Positions 35,980-45,473 of a stretch of 64,000 nt of DNA are shown in pieces. A program made the position numbers and the translations under genes. The notes under the pieces were generated by a model. The model ran no database searches. It saw only the letters and a list, made by a program, of their open reading frames with translations, and was not told the origin of the DNA. Source of the DNA: Lachnospiraceae bacterium (lineage in GTDB: Bacteria > Bacillota > Clostridia > Lachnospirales > Lachnospiraceae); NCBI GenBank assembly GCA_015057505.1, contig SVEG01000006.1, positions 62,001-126,000 on the forward strand, written 5' to 3'. Position 1 is the stretch's first letter. Every line of letters starts with the position of its first letter.

Positions 35980-38900
35980 ATGAAAAAAAGAGGAATGCGG
36001 GCATTGTGTACGGTTCTGGCAGCGGTGATTGGCATAACAGCCGTACCGGTTGTATCTGGAAATATTACGGTAAATGCGGCAGGAAGGAGCAAGGTAGAGA
36101 TGAATTTGACTGGAGCAAAAGATTTTTCACTCGGAGAAGTAACGCTTCTCGATGAATATTGTGTAAATGCGTTTGAGAAAGAGGTAGAATATCTGCTTTC
36201 TTTTGATGCAGACCGCTTGCTTGCAGGCTTTAGGGATACTGCAGGTGTGGACATGAGAGGCAAGACAAGATATCCGGGTTGGGAGAATTCGCTTATCGGC
36301 GGCCACACAATCGGACATTACATAACGGCATGTGTTCATGCATATCAGTCTGCGAATATTACGGAGGAGGATAAGGCGCAGCTTCTTGCGATGATCACAG
36401 CACTTATCGACGGACTTAAGGAATGTCAGGATGCGGTAGGCACAGGATATATTTTCGGTGCAACCATCCGTAACAAAATGAATATAGAGCAGCAGTTTGA
36501 CAATGTTGAAAAGAACATGACCAATATCACAACACAGGCATGGGTACCGTGGTACACGATGCACAAGATTTTTGAAGGGCTTGTGTCAGTTGCCAATATG
36601 ACGGACGAAGGTTCGGCGGCAGTAGCTGCAACTGCAAAAGAGGTTGTATCAAAGCTTGGCGACTGGGTATATACAAGAACAAGCAGATGGAGCGAAGCAA
36701 CTCAGAGAACTGTTCTGTCGATTGAGTACGGTGGAATGAATGACTGTATGTATGATGTTTACCTGATTACAGGCAAGGAGGAGCATGCGAAGGCGGCTCA
36801 CAGCTTTGACCAGGTAGCACTTTTTGATAAGGTATATAAGGCAGAGTCAGGGGAAAATGCACTTAATAATCTTCATGCCAACACAACAATTCCGAAGTTT
36901 CTCGGAGCACTTAAGCGTTATGTGGTAACAGGCGAGCAGGCTTATTTTGATTATGCGGCGAAGTTCTGGGATATGGTTGTAAGTGATCACACATATATCA
37001 CGGGCGGTAACAGCGAATGGGAGCATTTCGGTCAGGATAGGGTTCTCGATAAAGAAAGAACCAACTGTAACTGTGAAACATGTAATTCTTATAACATGTT
37101 AAAGCTTACTAAGCTCCTTTTCATGATTACGGGCGATGTAAAATACGCGGACTGGTACGAGAATACATTTTTAAATTCAATCCTGTCCTCACAGAATCCC
37201 GAGACAGGTATGACGACATATTTCCAGCCGATGGCGAGCGGATATTTTAAGGTATACGGCGAAGAATTTACGAAGTTCTGGTGTTGTACAGGTTCGGGTA
37301 TGGAGAATTTTACAAAGCTTGGCGAAAGCTTTTATTTCCACAAGGATAATACACTTATCGTAAATCAGTATATTGCTTCTGTGCTTAACTGGACCGATAA
37401 GGGTATTGTCGTAACACAGAAAACCGATATTCCGATGACAGATAAGGCTGAATTTACAATTCAGGGCAATTTTGACGGAACAATTTTACTTAGACTTCCC
37501 GACTGGTTAAGCGGGGATGCAACCGTTACGGTAAATGGTGCGGATTATAATTATGCCGTGACAGGCGTCGGCGAAGGCACTAACGGTTATGCCGTAGTAA
37601 ACGGACCTTTTGTGGACGGAACGGTTATTACAATAACACTTCCGATGGAGGTTGTGGCTTATAATCTTCCGGACGGTGACAATACATATGCATTCAAGTA
37701 CGGTCCGGTTGTACTCAGTGCATTGCTTGGTAACACAGATATGAATCGTTCAACGACAGGTGTTGATGTTACGATTCCCGCGGAGCGTCTTTTCGAGGAA
37801 AAATATCTTACCGACGGCAATGATACGATTGTTGTTATGACCGATACAGTGGATGAATTTATGGCAAATATCAACACTTATATGGTGAGAGACGAGAATT
37901 CAGACACACTTAAATTTAAGCTTACAAATGTGGCGGATGCCAATCTTACATATGTGACACATTACACACAGTATACAGAGCGTTACGGACTTTACTTTAA
38001 GTTCTCCGACGACCATTCACTGATGGATTCAGCGGCAGTAATCGACGGTAAAAAGGATGCGCGTCTTGAAGCGTTAAAGCTTGATACTGTTCAGCCGGGA
38101 TACGGTCAGTACGAGAATGATGCGCTCCACAATATGACAGAGAACGGAACAGGCTCCACAGGCTCAACCGAGAACGGAACACTACGTTTTGCCAACGCAG
38201 GCGGAAGCTTCAGCTACAGAATGATTGTTGACAAAAACGGAACAGATTTGCTTGCAACGTTTGATGCGGCAGACGATGGCAAGACACTTAAGATTACGGC
38301 AGGTGGTAAAACAGTATTCCAGGGAACCTTGGGCAGCGGTAAGACAAGCGGTTACTATGAAATGGTTATTCCTGTGCCTACAGAGGTTCTTGCGGAGGCA
38401 ACAAGTCTTGATGTGGACGGAGTGGCCAAGGATGTTATTACATTTACATTTGAAGGTGTTAACAGTTCACAGTCTGCGGCACTTTGTGAGTTCTTATATA
38501 CTGTAGAAGCACTTTCTACAGACAGTACATTTACAGAGATAAGTGCGGATACGGGAGCACTTTATTACAGTGAGAGTAAGGGCAGATACCTTCTTAAGGT
38601 GGCAGAGGACACAAAAGAGGTTAATGTTACACTTGGAATTGCGTCGCCTTACGGTTATATAACTGTGGACGGAAATGCCATAGATGAGAGCAAGAGTGTT
38701 AAATTTGCGGTTAGCGACGGAATTTATACAGGTTATGAACTTAATGTATATGCGGCAGACCACCAGACAGTTTCAAGCTATGATTTTGTAATTCAGAAGG
38801 TTGTGGCAGAAGACGATAATCAGCCCGCTGATGAAAAATTAGTGTATTTTGTAGACTGCGGTGACCATGGAACAGGTACGGTCTCAGATGGCGACAGCTT

Positions 38901-39654
38901 CGGTACACACAACTCGGTAACAGAGCAGCTTTACGGAGTTGATGCCGGAACAGGTTATAAATGGGGACTTGTTGATGATCCTGAGGACCAGTATAACGGT
39001 TCTGCATTAAGCGCAGGTCTCTACACGGCAAATACCTGGTGCTATGAGTTTAACAGCCTTAAGGACGGTATTGCTAAGGTAAATACCAACCGTTACACCA
39101 AGAACCAGTTCGAGACAAATATTCCGAGACACCTCGACTATTCATTCGAGCTTGAGGACGGAACATATATTGTTGAGATTGGTTTTACAGACCCTTGGGG
39201 TTGCTCAAGAAATCCTTCGATATATGCTTATAAGGATGCAGCAAATGAGCAGCTTCTTGTAAAGAATTTTGATGTGCTTGATGAAATTGCGACAGGCAGA
39301 GCAACGGTTACAGGCGGCAAGCTTGACCTTAATATAAGAACAGCCGATAAGGCAATCAATATCACGCATATCGTCATAACGGCAGAAGAGACAGGAGCGG
39401 CAGTAGCAGATTATATATATCTGTCGGGAGAGGAACCTGCTGTGCCGAAGAAGGAAGATAAGGGCGATGCGACGGATGCGACTACGGGCAATGTGCCGGA
39501 AGAGAGCACGACTGCCGCAGAACCTGATGCGGATGTTTCAGGTAAAGATGTAACAGGCGACAATAAGAAGCCGGGCTTGATTGTTGGTATTGCGGTTGCG
39601 GTGGCAGCAGTTGTTGCGGGCATAGGAGCAATTATTTTTAAGAAGAGAAAATAA
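35980..39654 (+). CDS. Membrane-anchored GH127 enzyme (beta-L-arabinofuranosidase type)
   Basis: 1224 aa. An N-terminal signal peptide (MKKRGMRALCTVLAAVIG...VNAA) is followed by a GH127/DUF1680 catalytic domain (about 30-690). In GH127 a Zn2+-bound Cys is the nucleophile. Here NCNCETCNSYNML holds the Glu and first Cys (about 366-368), and FWCCTGSGMENF the Cys pair (about 435-436), so the site is intact. The C-terminal half holds carbohydrate-binding-like modules and a Ca/PA14-like segment, then a Thr/Glu-rich linker and a membrane helix (PGLIVGIAVAVAAVVAG) with KKRK. The enzyme would sit on the cell surface and remove arabinofuranose from plant glycans. GGGAGGA precedes ATG 35980. Confidence 0.88.
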   Translation: MKKRGMRALCTVLAAVIGITAVPVVSGNITVNAAGRSKVEMNLTGAKDFSLGEVTLLDEYCVNAFEKEVEYLLSFDADRLLAGFRDTAGVDMRGKTRYPGWENSLIGGHTIGHYITACVHAYQSANITEEDKAQLLAMITALIDGLKECQDAVGTGYIFGATIRNKMNIEQQFDNVEKNMTNITTQAWVPWYTMHKIFEGLVSVANMTDEGSAAVAATAKEVVSKLGDWVYTRTSRWSEATQRTVLSIEYGGMNDCMYDVYLITGKEEHAKAAHSFDQVALFDKVYKAESGENALNNLHANTTIPKFLGALKRYVVTGEQAYFDYAAKFWDMVVSDHTYITGGNSEWEHFGQDRVLDKERTNCNCETCNSYNMLKLTKLLFMITGDVKYADWYENTFLNSILSSQNPETGMTTYFQPMASGYFKVYGEEFTKFWCCTGSGMENFTKLGESFYFHKDNTLIVNQYIASVLNWTDKGIVVTQKTDIPMTDKAEFTIQGNFDGTILLRLPDWLSGDATVTVNGADYNYAVTGVGEGTNGYAVVNGPFVDGTVITITLPMEVVAYNLPDGDNTYAFKYGPVVLSALLGNTDMNRSTTGVDVTIPAERLFEEKYLTDGNDTIVVMTDTVDEFMANINTYMVRDENSDTLKFKLTNVADANLTYVTHYTQYTERYGLYFKFSDDHSLMDSAAVIDGKKDARLEALKLDTVQPGYGQYENDALHNMTENGTGSTGSTENGTLRFANAGGSFSYRMIVDKNGTDLLATFDAADDGKTLKITAGGKTVFQGTLGSGKTSGYYEMVIPVPTEVLAEATSLDVDGVAKDVITFTFEGVNSSQSAALCEFLYTVEALSTDSTFTEISADTGALYYSESKGRYLLKVAEDTKEVNVTLGIASPYGYITVDGNAIDESKSVKFAVSDGIYTGYELNVYAADHQTVSSYDFVIQKVVAEDDNQPADEKLVYFVDCGDHGTGTVSDGDSFGTHNSVTEQLYGVDAGTGYKWGLVDDPEDQYNGSALSAGLYTANTWCYEFNSLKDGIAKVNTNRYTKNQFETNIPRHLDYSFELEDGTYIVEIGFTDPWGCSRNPSIYAYKDAANEQLLVKNFDVLDEIATGRATVTGGKLDLNIRTADKAINITHIVITAEETGAAVADYIYLSGEEPAVPKKEDKGDATDATTGNVPEESTTAAEPDADVSGKDVTGDNKKPGLIVGIAVAVAAVVAGIGAIIFKKRK

Positions 39655-39659
39655 ATTAC

Positions 39660-39688
39660 TTGAAAAATTTTACAGTATGTGTTATAGT
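39660..39688 (+). promoter_or_regulatory. Promoter of the antitoxin RNA
   Basis: TTGAAA (39660-39665) and TATAGT (39683-39688) are spaced by exactly 17 bases. Confidence 0.65.
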
Positions 39689-39702
39689 ATAAGTGGATAG
39701 AT

Positions 39703-39726
39703 GATAAAAGATTTCCACAAACGTAC
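39703..39726 (+). repeat. Direct repeat copy 1 (antitoxin RNA)
   Basis: It matches 39875-39899 apart from a one-base gap and two or three substitutions. Confidence 0.8.
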
Positions 39727-39731
39727 AAAGC

Positions 39732-39765
39732 GAAAGCCCAAAGAGTCGCACCTCTTTGGGCTTTC
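39732..39765. terminator. Shared terminator hairpin of the type I module
   Basis: GAAAGCCCAAAGAG pairs perfectly with CTCTTTGGGCTTTC around a 6-base loop. T-rich sequence follows on the plus strand, and a weaker T tract on the minus strand. Confidence 0.85.
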
Positions 39766-39804
39766 TTGTCATTTTCGGCTGACCAAACCGAGGCTAGTTA
39801 CCGT

Positions 39805-39891
39805 TTACTCTATACTGTCTAACCGTTTGCATATGTAATAGGCGATTACACTTGCCATGACAGATAGTATGAACGATAAAAGAACTTCCAT
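39805..39891 (-). CDS. Small holin-like toxin peptide of a type I toxin-antitoxin system
   Basis: 28 aa: hydrophobic [20 protein letters not shown] then CKRLDSIE. One transmembrane helix with a short charged tail, including the Cys-Lys-x-Leu-Asp signature, is characteristic of the putative holin-like toxin peptides of Firmicutes. A strong AAAGGGGGT ribosome site lies 6 bases before the ATG on the minus strand. It converges on a small RNA that can pair with this start region. It is shorter than most gene finders report. Membrane depolarisation is the known effect of related peptides such as Fst. Confidence 0.75.
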   Translation of the reverse strand: MEVLLSFILSVMASVIAYYICKRLDSIE

Positions 39892-39899
39892 AAACGTAC
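39875..39899 (+). repeat. Direct repeat copy 2 (over toxin start region)
   Basis: It overlaps the toxin start codon and ribosome site. It is the presumed target of the antitoxin RNA, whose sequence at 39703-39726 is nearly the same. Confidence 0.8.
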
Positions 39900-40018
39900 C
39901 CCCTTTCCGTACCAGTATCGGGGCGGTAACAAATATATAATATCATATAATGTAAAAAAATGGAAATTATTTTTGCGAAATATTAAAAAGATAATTATAA
40001 GGCAAAGAGGCATATCAC

Positions 40019-40047
40019 TTGACAACTTTTCTGTTCTGGAATACAAT
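40019..40047 (+). promoter_or_regulatory. Sigma-A promoter of proS
   Basis: TTGACA (40019-40024) and TACAAT (40042-40047) are spaced by 17 bases. No T-box is seen between it and the gene. Confidence 0.75.
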
Positions 40048-40086
40048 AAAACGCAAGACTATTCAGAATTCAGAAGGAGAATCGAT

Positions 40087-41523
40087 ATGGCACAGGAGAA
40101 AAAGCTTGTGGAAGCTATTACTTCCATGGAAGTTGATTTTGCGCAGTGGTATACAGACGTAGTTAAGAAAGCAGAATTGATAGATTATTCAAGTGTAAAG
40201 GGGTGTATGATTATCAAGCCCGCAGGTTACGCAATTTGGGAGAATATTCAGAAGGAACTCGATGCCCGTTTTAAAGCGACAGGTGTTGAGAATGTATATA
40301 TGCCGATGTTTATCCCGGAGAGCCTTTTACAGAAGGAAAAGGATCACGTAGAGGGATTTGCACCCGAGGTTGCGTGGGTAACACACGGTGGTTTGGAACC
40401 GCTTCAGGAGAGAATGTGCGTAAGACCGACATCAGAGACATTGTTCTGTGATTTTTATGCTAATGAGATAGAGTCACACAGAGATTTGCCGAAGCTCTAC
40501 AATCAGTGGTGTTCGGTAGTTCGTTGGGAGAAGACAACAAGACCTTTCCTCCGTTCAAGAGAATTCTTGTGGCAGGAAGGACACACAGCGCATGCAACAG
40601 CAGAGGAAGCAGAAGAGAGAACAATCCAGATGCTTAATGTATATGCTGATTTCTGTGAGAATGTTCTTGCTATGCCGGTTGTTAAGGGTCGTAAGACCGA
40701 CAAGGAAAAATTCGCCGGCGCAGAGGCTACTTATACAATAGAGGCGCTTATGCACGACGGTAAGGCTTTGCAGTCAGGTACAAGCCATAACTTCGGTGAT
40801 GGTTTTGCCAAGGCTTTTGGAATTCAGTATACAGACAAAGAGAATAAATTGCAGTATGTTCATCAGACTTCATGGGGAATGACAACTCGTCTTATCGGTG
40901 CCATTATCATGGTACACGGTGATGACAGCGGTCTTGTTCTTCCTCCGGCAATCGCACCAACTCAGGTTGTTATTATTCCGATTCAGCAGAAGAAGGAAGG
41001 CGTGCTTGATAAGGCTTATGAGCTTTGCGATATGCTTAAGAAGAGTTGCCGCGTAAAAGTTGATGATACAGACAAGAGTCCGGGCTGGAAGTTCAGCGAG
41101 CATGAGATGCGAGGTATTCCGATTCGTGTTGAAATCGGACCGAAGGATATTGAGGCAGGACAGTGTGTACTCGTAAGACGTGACACAAGAGAGAAGATTT
41201 TTGTTCCGCTTGCAGAGCTTGAGAGCAAGATTACAGAGCTTCTTGCAACAATCCAGACAGAGATGCTTGAGAGAGCAAAGGCTCACAGAGAAGAGCATAC
41301 TTACGAAGCAATCACTTATGATGAGTTCAAGGATATCATCGCTAACAAGCCGGGATTTGTTAAGGCTATGTGGTGCGGTGACGAGGCTTGTGAGAACAAG
41401 ATTAAGGAAGATACTTCCGCAACCTCACGTTGTATGCCTTTTGAGCAGGTTAAGCTTGCAGATACTTGCGTATGCTGCGGTAAGCCGGCACAGAAGATGG
41501 TATACTGGGGTAAGGCGTACTAA
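40087..41523 (+). CDS. proS: Prolyl-tRNA synthetase, archaeal/eukaryotic (type 3) form
   Basis: 478 aa, the size of the compact ProRS without the editing insertion. It charges tRNA-Pro. Class II motif 2 is [21 protein letters not shown] and motif 3 is [19 protein letters not shown]. The C-terminal zinc-binding-like domain holds [11 protein letters not shown] and TCVCCGKPA cysteines and ends in Tyr, as typical of this type. The frame is open upstream to 39973, but ATG 40087 with AGAAGGAG is the family start and the promoter lies inside that extension. Confidence 0.96.
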   Translation: MAQEKKLVEAITSMEVDFAQWYTDVVKKAELIDYSSVKGCMIIKPAGYAIWENIQKELDARFKATGVENVYMPMFIPESLLQKEKDHVEGFAPEVAWVTHGGLEPLQERMCVRPTSETLFCDFYANEIESHRDLPKLYNQWCSVVRWEKTTRPFLRSREFLWQEGHTAHATAEEAEERTIQMLNVYADFCENVLAMPVVKGRKTDKEKFAGAEATYTIEALMHDGKALQSGTSHNFGDGFAKAFGIQYTDKENKLQYVHQTSWGMTTRLIGAIIMVHGDDSGLVLPPAIAPTQVVIIPIQQKKEGVLDKAYELCDMLKKSCRVKVDDTDKSPGWKFSEHEMRGIPIRVEIGPKDIEAGQCVLVRRDTREKIFVPLAELESKITELLATIQTEMLERAKAHREEHTYEAITYDEFKDIIANKPGFVKAMWCGDEACENKIKEDTSATSRCMPFEQVKLADTCVCCGKPAQKMVYWGKAY

Positions 41524-41542
41524 GATAGAATTTACAGTTGGG

Positions 41543-41573
41543 TGCACGGGCCGTTGGGCACGGAGCACCCATT
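41543..41573 (+). terminator. Terminator-like hairpin after proS
   Basis: GGGTGC and GCACCC close a stem with inner CACGG/CCGTT-type pairing. A short T run follows only after nine bases, so termination is likely but weak by eye. Confidence 0.55.
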
Positions 41574-41621
41574 TCTATAGTTTTTACTGATAATTAATAG
41601 AGTATATTGGAGGATTAATAC

Positions 41622-42086
41622 ATGGGTAATGAAAATACAAATTTCGGACAAAGTGTTACAGGCGTCGTTATTAAAGACAACAAGGTTTTGCTTGCCCGTC
41701 ACACATACGGAAGCGGAAACGGGAAGCTTATAGTTCCGGGCGGTTATGTGAATTTTGGCGAGACACCGCAGGACGCCCTGAGAAGAGAGTACATGGAGGA
41801 AACAGGAGTTGTGGTTGAGCCGAAAGATATTATCGGCATCAGGTTCAATACACATGACTGGTACATTGCATTTAATGCGGAATATATTTCGGGAGAAGCA
41901 AGGTCAGACGGCGATGAGAACAGTGAAGTACTGTGGATAGAGGTTGAAGAGGCTTTGTCAAGGGACGATGTTCCCGGACTTACGAAAAAACTGATCCAAA
42001 GTGCGATTTCAGGAGAAAAAGGCTTAGAGAAGAAAGATTATGAAAGCAATACGAAGTATGCGCCGTATTCACTATATAGTGTGTAA
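41622..42086 (+). CDS. NUDIX hydrolase
   Basis: 154 aa. The NUDIX box reads GGYVNFGETPQDALRREYMEETGV, complete. The start of the fold, VTGVVIKDNKVLLARHTYG, matches small ADP-ribose/nucleotide pyrophosphatases. The substrate is unspecified. It is a single gene with a GGAGG ribosome site. Confidence 0.88.
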   Translation: MGNENTNFGQSVTGVVIKDNKVLLARHTYGSGNGKLIVPGGYVNFGETPQDALRREYMEETGVVVEPKDIIGIRFNTHDWYIAFNAEYISGEARSDGDENSEVLWIEVEEALSRDDVPGLTKKLIQSAISGEKGLEKKDYESNTKYAPYSLYSV

Positions 42087-42152
42087 AAAATAGTATACTT
42101 AAGGTTTGTTTGTGCTATAATTAAATAGATATGTGAGACATGGAGGTTGTTT

Positions 42153-42932
42153 GTGAGGGCTCCCGTAATCGGAATTACTACAAGCATGAACGAAAGAGAA
42201 TGTCTGACTAACCGTGCGTATATAGAGGCAATCAGGCTTGGCGGGGGAATACCGGTTATGTTGCCTGTGATGACTGTCGCCGGTAATATTTGTGAGGATT
42301 ATCTTGAAGCGGTGGACGGTATATTGTTCAGCGGCGGTACGGATATACTTCCGGCGTATTTCGGAGAGTTTTTGATGGAAGGCTATGAAATGCCGTATGA
42401 GCTTACGCCCGAACGGGACAGGTTTGAGATTGCTCTTTTTCGCAGGGCGGAGCAAAAGAAAATGCCGATACTAGGAATTTGTCGCGGAATTCAGCTTATG
42501 GCCGTGGCGGGAGGCGGAAGCATTTATCAGGACATTGATAAAATGATGCCCAGGACAATAAGAATCCGTCATTCACAGCATGCGCCGGCAGACAGTTTGT
42601 CACATCCGGTAATAGTGGACAATGGTAGCAGATTCGGAAGAATTATCGGACAGAAAACACTGTGGGTGAACAGTATGCATCATCAGGCGGTGCGTGTTGC
42701 ACCGGCGGGATATAAGATAGTTGCGACGTCGCCGGACGGTGTAATAGAGGCGATAGAAGGCCCTCGGGACAGATTTGCAATAGGCGTGCAGTGGCACCCT
42801 GAGCGGCTTATGGCAGGCGGAGAGAGCAAACGCTATATTAGGCTGTTTGCGGAGTTTGTAAGGGCCGCAAGACAGTACAGGGAAGAGGTGAAGAATTGTG
42901 GAGATACCAAAGAAAGTAGAATATATAATTGA
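42153..42932 (+). CDS. Gamma-glutamyl-gamma-aminobutyrate hydrolase-type class I amidotransferase (peptidase C26)
   Basis: 259 aa. The nucleophile elbow is LGICRGIQLMAVAGGGSIYQ with the catalytic Cys, and the His-Glu pair is in GVQWHPERL. The start APVIGITTS and the SGGTDILPAYF segment are those of PuuD-like hydrolases, which split gamma-glutamyl bonds in putrescine or folate polyglutamate metabolism. GTG 42153 is chosen, with GGAGG 6 bases upstream; TTG 42147 is the alternative. It overlaps the cca gene by 35 bases in another frame. Confidence 0.87.
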   Translation: MRAPVIGITTSMNERECLTNRAYIEAIRLGGGIPVMLPVMTVAGNICEDYLEAVDGILFSGGTDILPAYFGEFLMEGYEMPYELTPERDRFEIALFRRAEQKKMPILGICRGIQLMAVAGGGSIYQDIDKMMPRTIRIRHSQHAPADSLSHPVIVDNGSRFGRIIGQKTLWVNSMHHQAVRVAPAGYKIVATSPDGVIEAIEGPRDRFAIGVQWHPERLMAGGESKRYIRLFAEFVRAARQYREEVKNCGDTKESRIYN

Positions 42933-44157
42933 AGAGCTGGGGAATAACGGTTTTGAGGCGTTTGCTGTCGGAGGTTGCGTACGAGACACAATTCTTGGCA
43001 GGAATCCGCAGGACTGGGATGTTACGACATCGGCTTCTCCGATGGATGTGAAGCGCATTTTTAAAAGAACGATAGATACGGGCATTCAGCACGGTACGGT
43101 GACGGTAATGCTTGATAAAGAGGGCTTTGAGATTACGACCTATAGGATTGACGGAGAGTACGAGGATAGCCGCCATCCGAAGGAGGTCACATTTACGACG
43201 AATCTGACAGAGGACTTAAAACGCCGTGATTTTACAATCAATGCAATGGCGTATAATCCGAAGTCGGGTATTGTTGATGAGTTTGGCGGAATTGAGGATT
43301 TGAACAATAAGATAATTCGTTGTGTCGGAGTTGCAAAGGAACGTTTTATGGAGGATGCCCTGCGTATTCTTAGAGCAGTGCGTTTTTCGGCACAGCTCGG
43401 ATTTGAGATAGAAGCGGAGACTAGGGAGGCTGCGAAGGAGCTCGCCCCCACCCTTAAGAAAATAAGCAGGGAGCGAATTCAGAGCGAGCTCAGTAAGCTT
43501 GTGGTGTCGCCGCATCCCGATTATGTAAAAGAACTGGACAACCTGTCCTTGAATGAGAATATTTTTGAAGACAGAATTATCATAAATGAGTATACACTTA
43601 GGATGCTTCTCGTGGTTCGCAACGATAAGGTGCTTAGATGGACGGCACTCCTTCAGGAGGAGAGCACTGCGGAGAGAGCGAAGGAAATCCTTAGAGGCCT
43701 CAAATTCGATAATTATACGATTAATCATGTGAGCAGGCTTACTAAGTGGTTAAGAACGGAAATTGCGCCGGACAAGGCTTCCGTGCGTCATGCAATTAAT
43801 CAGATTGGCGAGGATATATTCGCGCTTCTTTTGGAGGCTAAGAAGGCGTTTTATGAGAGTATGCCATACCTACCGGTTAAGGCGGGAGTTTATGGCATTG
43901 AGGAGGCTGAAAAAGCAGACAAGTTGAAACTTCTTGAAGATGTCAAAGGGCTTTATGAAAGCGTGATTGAGAATGGTGACTGTGTGTCTCTTAAGCAACT
44001 TGCGGTTGGCGGTAATGATATTATAAAAGCCGGTCTTGCAAAAGGTCAGGGAATCGGGGAACTGTTAGAGTATCTGCTTGATATAGTGCTTGATGACCCG
44101 ACGGAGAATGAGAGGGAGAATTTGCTTAGAAGGGCAAAAGAGTATAAAGAGGTGTAG
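42898..44157 (+). CDS. cca: CCA tRNA nucleotidyltransferase
   Basis: 419 aa. It adds or repairs CCA at tRNA 3' ends using CTP and ATP. The class II nucleotidyltransferase head carries FAVGGCVRDTILGRNPQDWDVTTSA with the two metal-binding Asp, then RRDFTINAMAYNP and EDALRILRAVRFSAQLGF. The tail resembles the helical body domain, and no clear HD phosphohydrolase motif is seen. It starts at GTG 42898 and overlaps the previous gene. This gene is relevant because the tRNA-Asn gene in this window does not encode its CCA. Confidence 0.92.
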   Translation: MEIPKKVEYIIEELGNNGFEAFAVGGCVRDTILGRNPQDWDVTTSASPMDVKRIFKRTIDTGIQHGTVTVMLDKEGFEITTYRIDGEYEDSRHPKEVTFTTNLTEDLKRRDFTINAMAYNPKSGIVDEFGGIEDLNNKIIRCVGVAKERFMEDALRILRAVRFSAQLGFEIEAETREAAKELAPTLKKISRERIQSELSKLVVSPHPDYVKELDNLSLNENIFEDRIIINEYTLRMLLVVRNDKVLRWTALLQEESTAERAKEILRGLKFDNYTINHVSRLTKWLRTEIAPDKASVRHAINQIGEDIFALLLEAKKAFYESMPYLPVKAGVYGIEEAEKADKLKLLEDVKGLYESVIENGDCVSLKQLAVGGNDIIKAGLAKGQGIGELLEYLLDIVLDDPTENERENLLRRAKEYKEV

Positions 44158-44255
44158 CCGACTTTTTTCTTGTTCACCATAATGAAGAAAAATTGTGCTT
44201 TGAAAAACAGTTCGACAAATTTGAATTTAGCAAACAGGAGAGAGGTGGATTTAAA

Positions 44256-45200
44256 TTGCTGACTGATATTATAGCGGAACGATTTTTAAAAAAGTTAGGT
44301 ACAGAAAGCTGTAACGAACGAATCAGTATTGTAGAGAAATACAAAAAACAATGGGAGCTGTCTGAAATAGAATTTAAGTCAGAGTTTTCCATTAATAGCC
44401 TGATTTTCTATGCGGTTTCAAAACGATATGGTAAGGTTATTCTCAAAATTCTTATCAACAGTGAGTTTGACGAGGACTATAAGGAAATGCTGGCATTAAA
44501 ATTGTTTCAAGGTGAGAATTTTTGTAAACTTTATGAGTATTCATTTGAAGATAAGGTATACATAATGGAGCGAATTGTGCCTGCTCATACTTTATATGAA
44601 AGTTCACACCGCAACGAACGTATTAAAATTGCAGGCGAAATATTTAAAGGACTGCACAAGACGGACTTGACCGATAGTACATTCCCTACATACACCGAAT
44701 GGTTTGATGCTGGCAAAGAAGGTACAAAAAATCGTGAGGATTGTGAAGAATTGTATCAGTATCTTAACAGTGCAGAGCGAATGCTTACAGATATATGCAA
44801 AAAGTATTCTCGCAATCTTCTGTTGCATGGTGATTTACATCATGAGAATATACTTAAAAATGAAAATGGAGGCTATACGGTTATAGACCCTAAAGGTGTA
44901 ATAGGCGATCCTGTATTTGATTTATCGAGATTTATACTTGATGAGTTTAGAGATGATTTGACCTCAGAGCCAAAGGATGTAGTAATTGATTTCGTACAAA
45001 AGCTTGGTGACAGTGTAGGTATTCCTTGTGAGGTTTTATTGCACTGTTTGTATATTGAAACGGTCATTTGGCTTTTCAGAGAGGAACTTGCAAACGGAGA
45101 AAGTATTGAAGAGTGCCAGCAGCTGATTACTAATATGAAAGTTGCGTATGAGTTTGCTCACAGTAAGAAAGAGACAAACTCCAATATGTCGAATAGGTGA
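44256..45200 (+). CDS. Aminoglycoside phosphotransferase-like kinase
   Basis: 314 aa. The kinase-like fold is shown by KVILKILINSEFDEDY (Lys of the ATP site), the catalytic loop LLLHGDLHHENIL and the metal-binding VIDPKGVIGDPVFDLSRF, closest to the streptomycin 6-kinase branch of APH enzymes. It may phosphorylate an aminoglycoside, a sugar or a small alcohol; resistance cannot be concluded. TTG 44256 with AGGAGAGAGGTGG upstream is preferred over an in-frame start at 44193. It is AT-richer than cca, which hints at separate origin. Confidence 0.8.
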   Translation: MLTDIIAERFLKKLGTESCNERISIVEKYKKQWELSEIEFKSEFSINSLIFYAVSKRYGKVILKILINSEFDEDYKEMLALKLFQGENFCKLYEYSFEDKVYIMERIVPAHTLYESSHRNERIKIAGEIFKGLHKTDLTDSTFPTYTEWFDAGKEGTKNREDCEELYQYLNSAERMLTDICKKYSRNLLLHGDLHHENILKNENGGYTVIDPKGVIGDPVFDLSRFILDEFRDDLTSEPKDVVIDFVQKLGDSVGIPCEVLLHCLYIETVIWLFREELANGESIEECQQLITNMKVAYEFAHSKKETNSNMSNR

Positions 45201-45473
45201 AACTTTCAGATAGTCGGTGTATTCGCCATGCCGACAGACTCGCAAGCAGATCTTGCTCGTTGTCGCGGCGTTCGCCGTATGCATCTTCGCACGAATATAC
45301 CTGCTCGTGTGCAAGCACCCGGCAGGCAATTCGGCTCATCTGCGCATGGCTCATTGCTACGCGCATTTTCGCTAAAACATAGAATCATTCTTCGATACAT
45401 AGATTGAATTCTACGCCGTAGAGTAGTTAAATAAAGATACGGATTGCGCAACCGAATACAGGAGGAAGAACAT
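45201..45473. other. GC-rich non-coding island with short palindromes
   Basis: Bases 45210-45370 are visibly richer in GC than the genes on both sides and use no credible reading frame. Short inverted repeats include GCAAG-CAGAT-CTTGC near 45243 and CGGCG-TT-CGCCG near 45266. It ends near the promoter and ribosome site of the XRE gene. The composition suggests an inserted repeat element or structured RNA; no known family is recognised. Confidence 0.5.

Larger units (their letters stand above)
39695..39770 (+). ncRNA. Putative antitoxin RNA of a type I (par/Fst-like) module
   Basis: The RNA runs from about 39695 to the 14-bp hairpin at 39732-39765. Its 39703-39726 segment, GATAAAAGATTTCCACAAAC plus GTAC, closely repeats 39875-39899, which is antisense to the toxin ribosome site and start codon. 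It can pair 13 of 14 bases with GUACGUUUAUGGAA of the toxin mRNA. This is the arrangement of RNAII in the pAD1 par system: convergent genes sharing a terminator and pairing through dispersed repeats. Confidence 0.65.

Noticed and set aside
39973..40086. Upstream extension of the proS frame
   Set aside because: The proS promoter lies inside it, and the ProRS family start is MAQEKK at 40087.
44256..45200. Call as an antibiotic-resistance gene
   Set aside because: The kinase fold is clear but many APH-like proteins act on other small molecules; no residue pattern proves aminoglycoside specificity.
45130..45366. 78-codon minus-strand frame in the GC-rich island
   Set aside because: It runs into the end of the kinase-like gene and has no ribosome site or recognisable motif.
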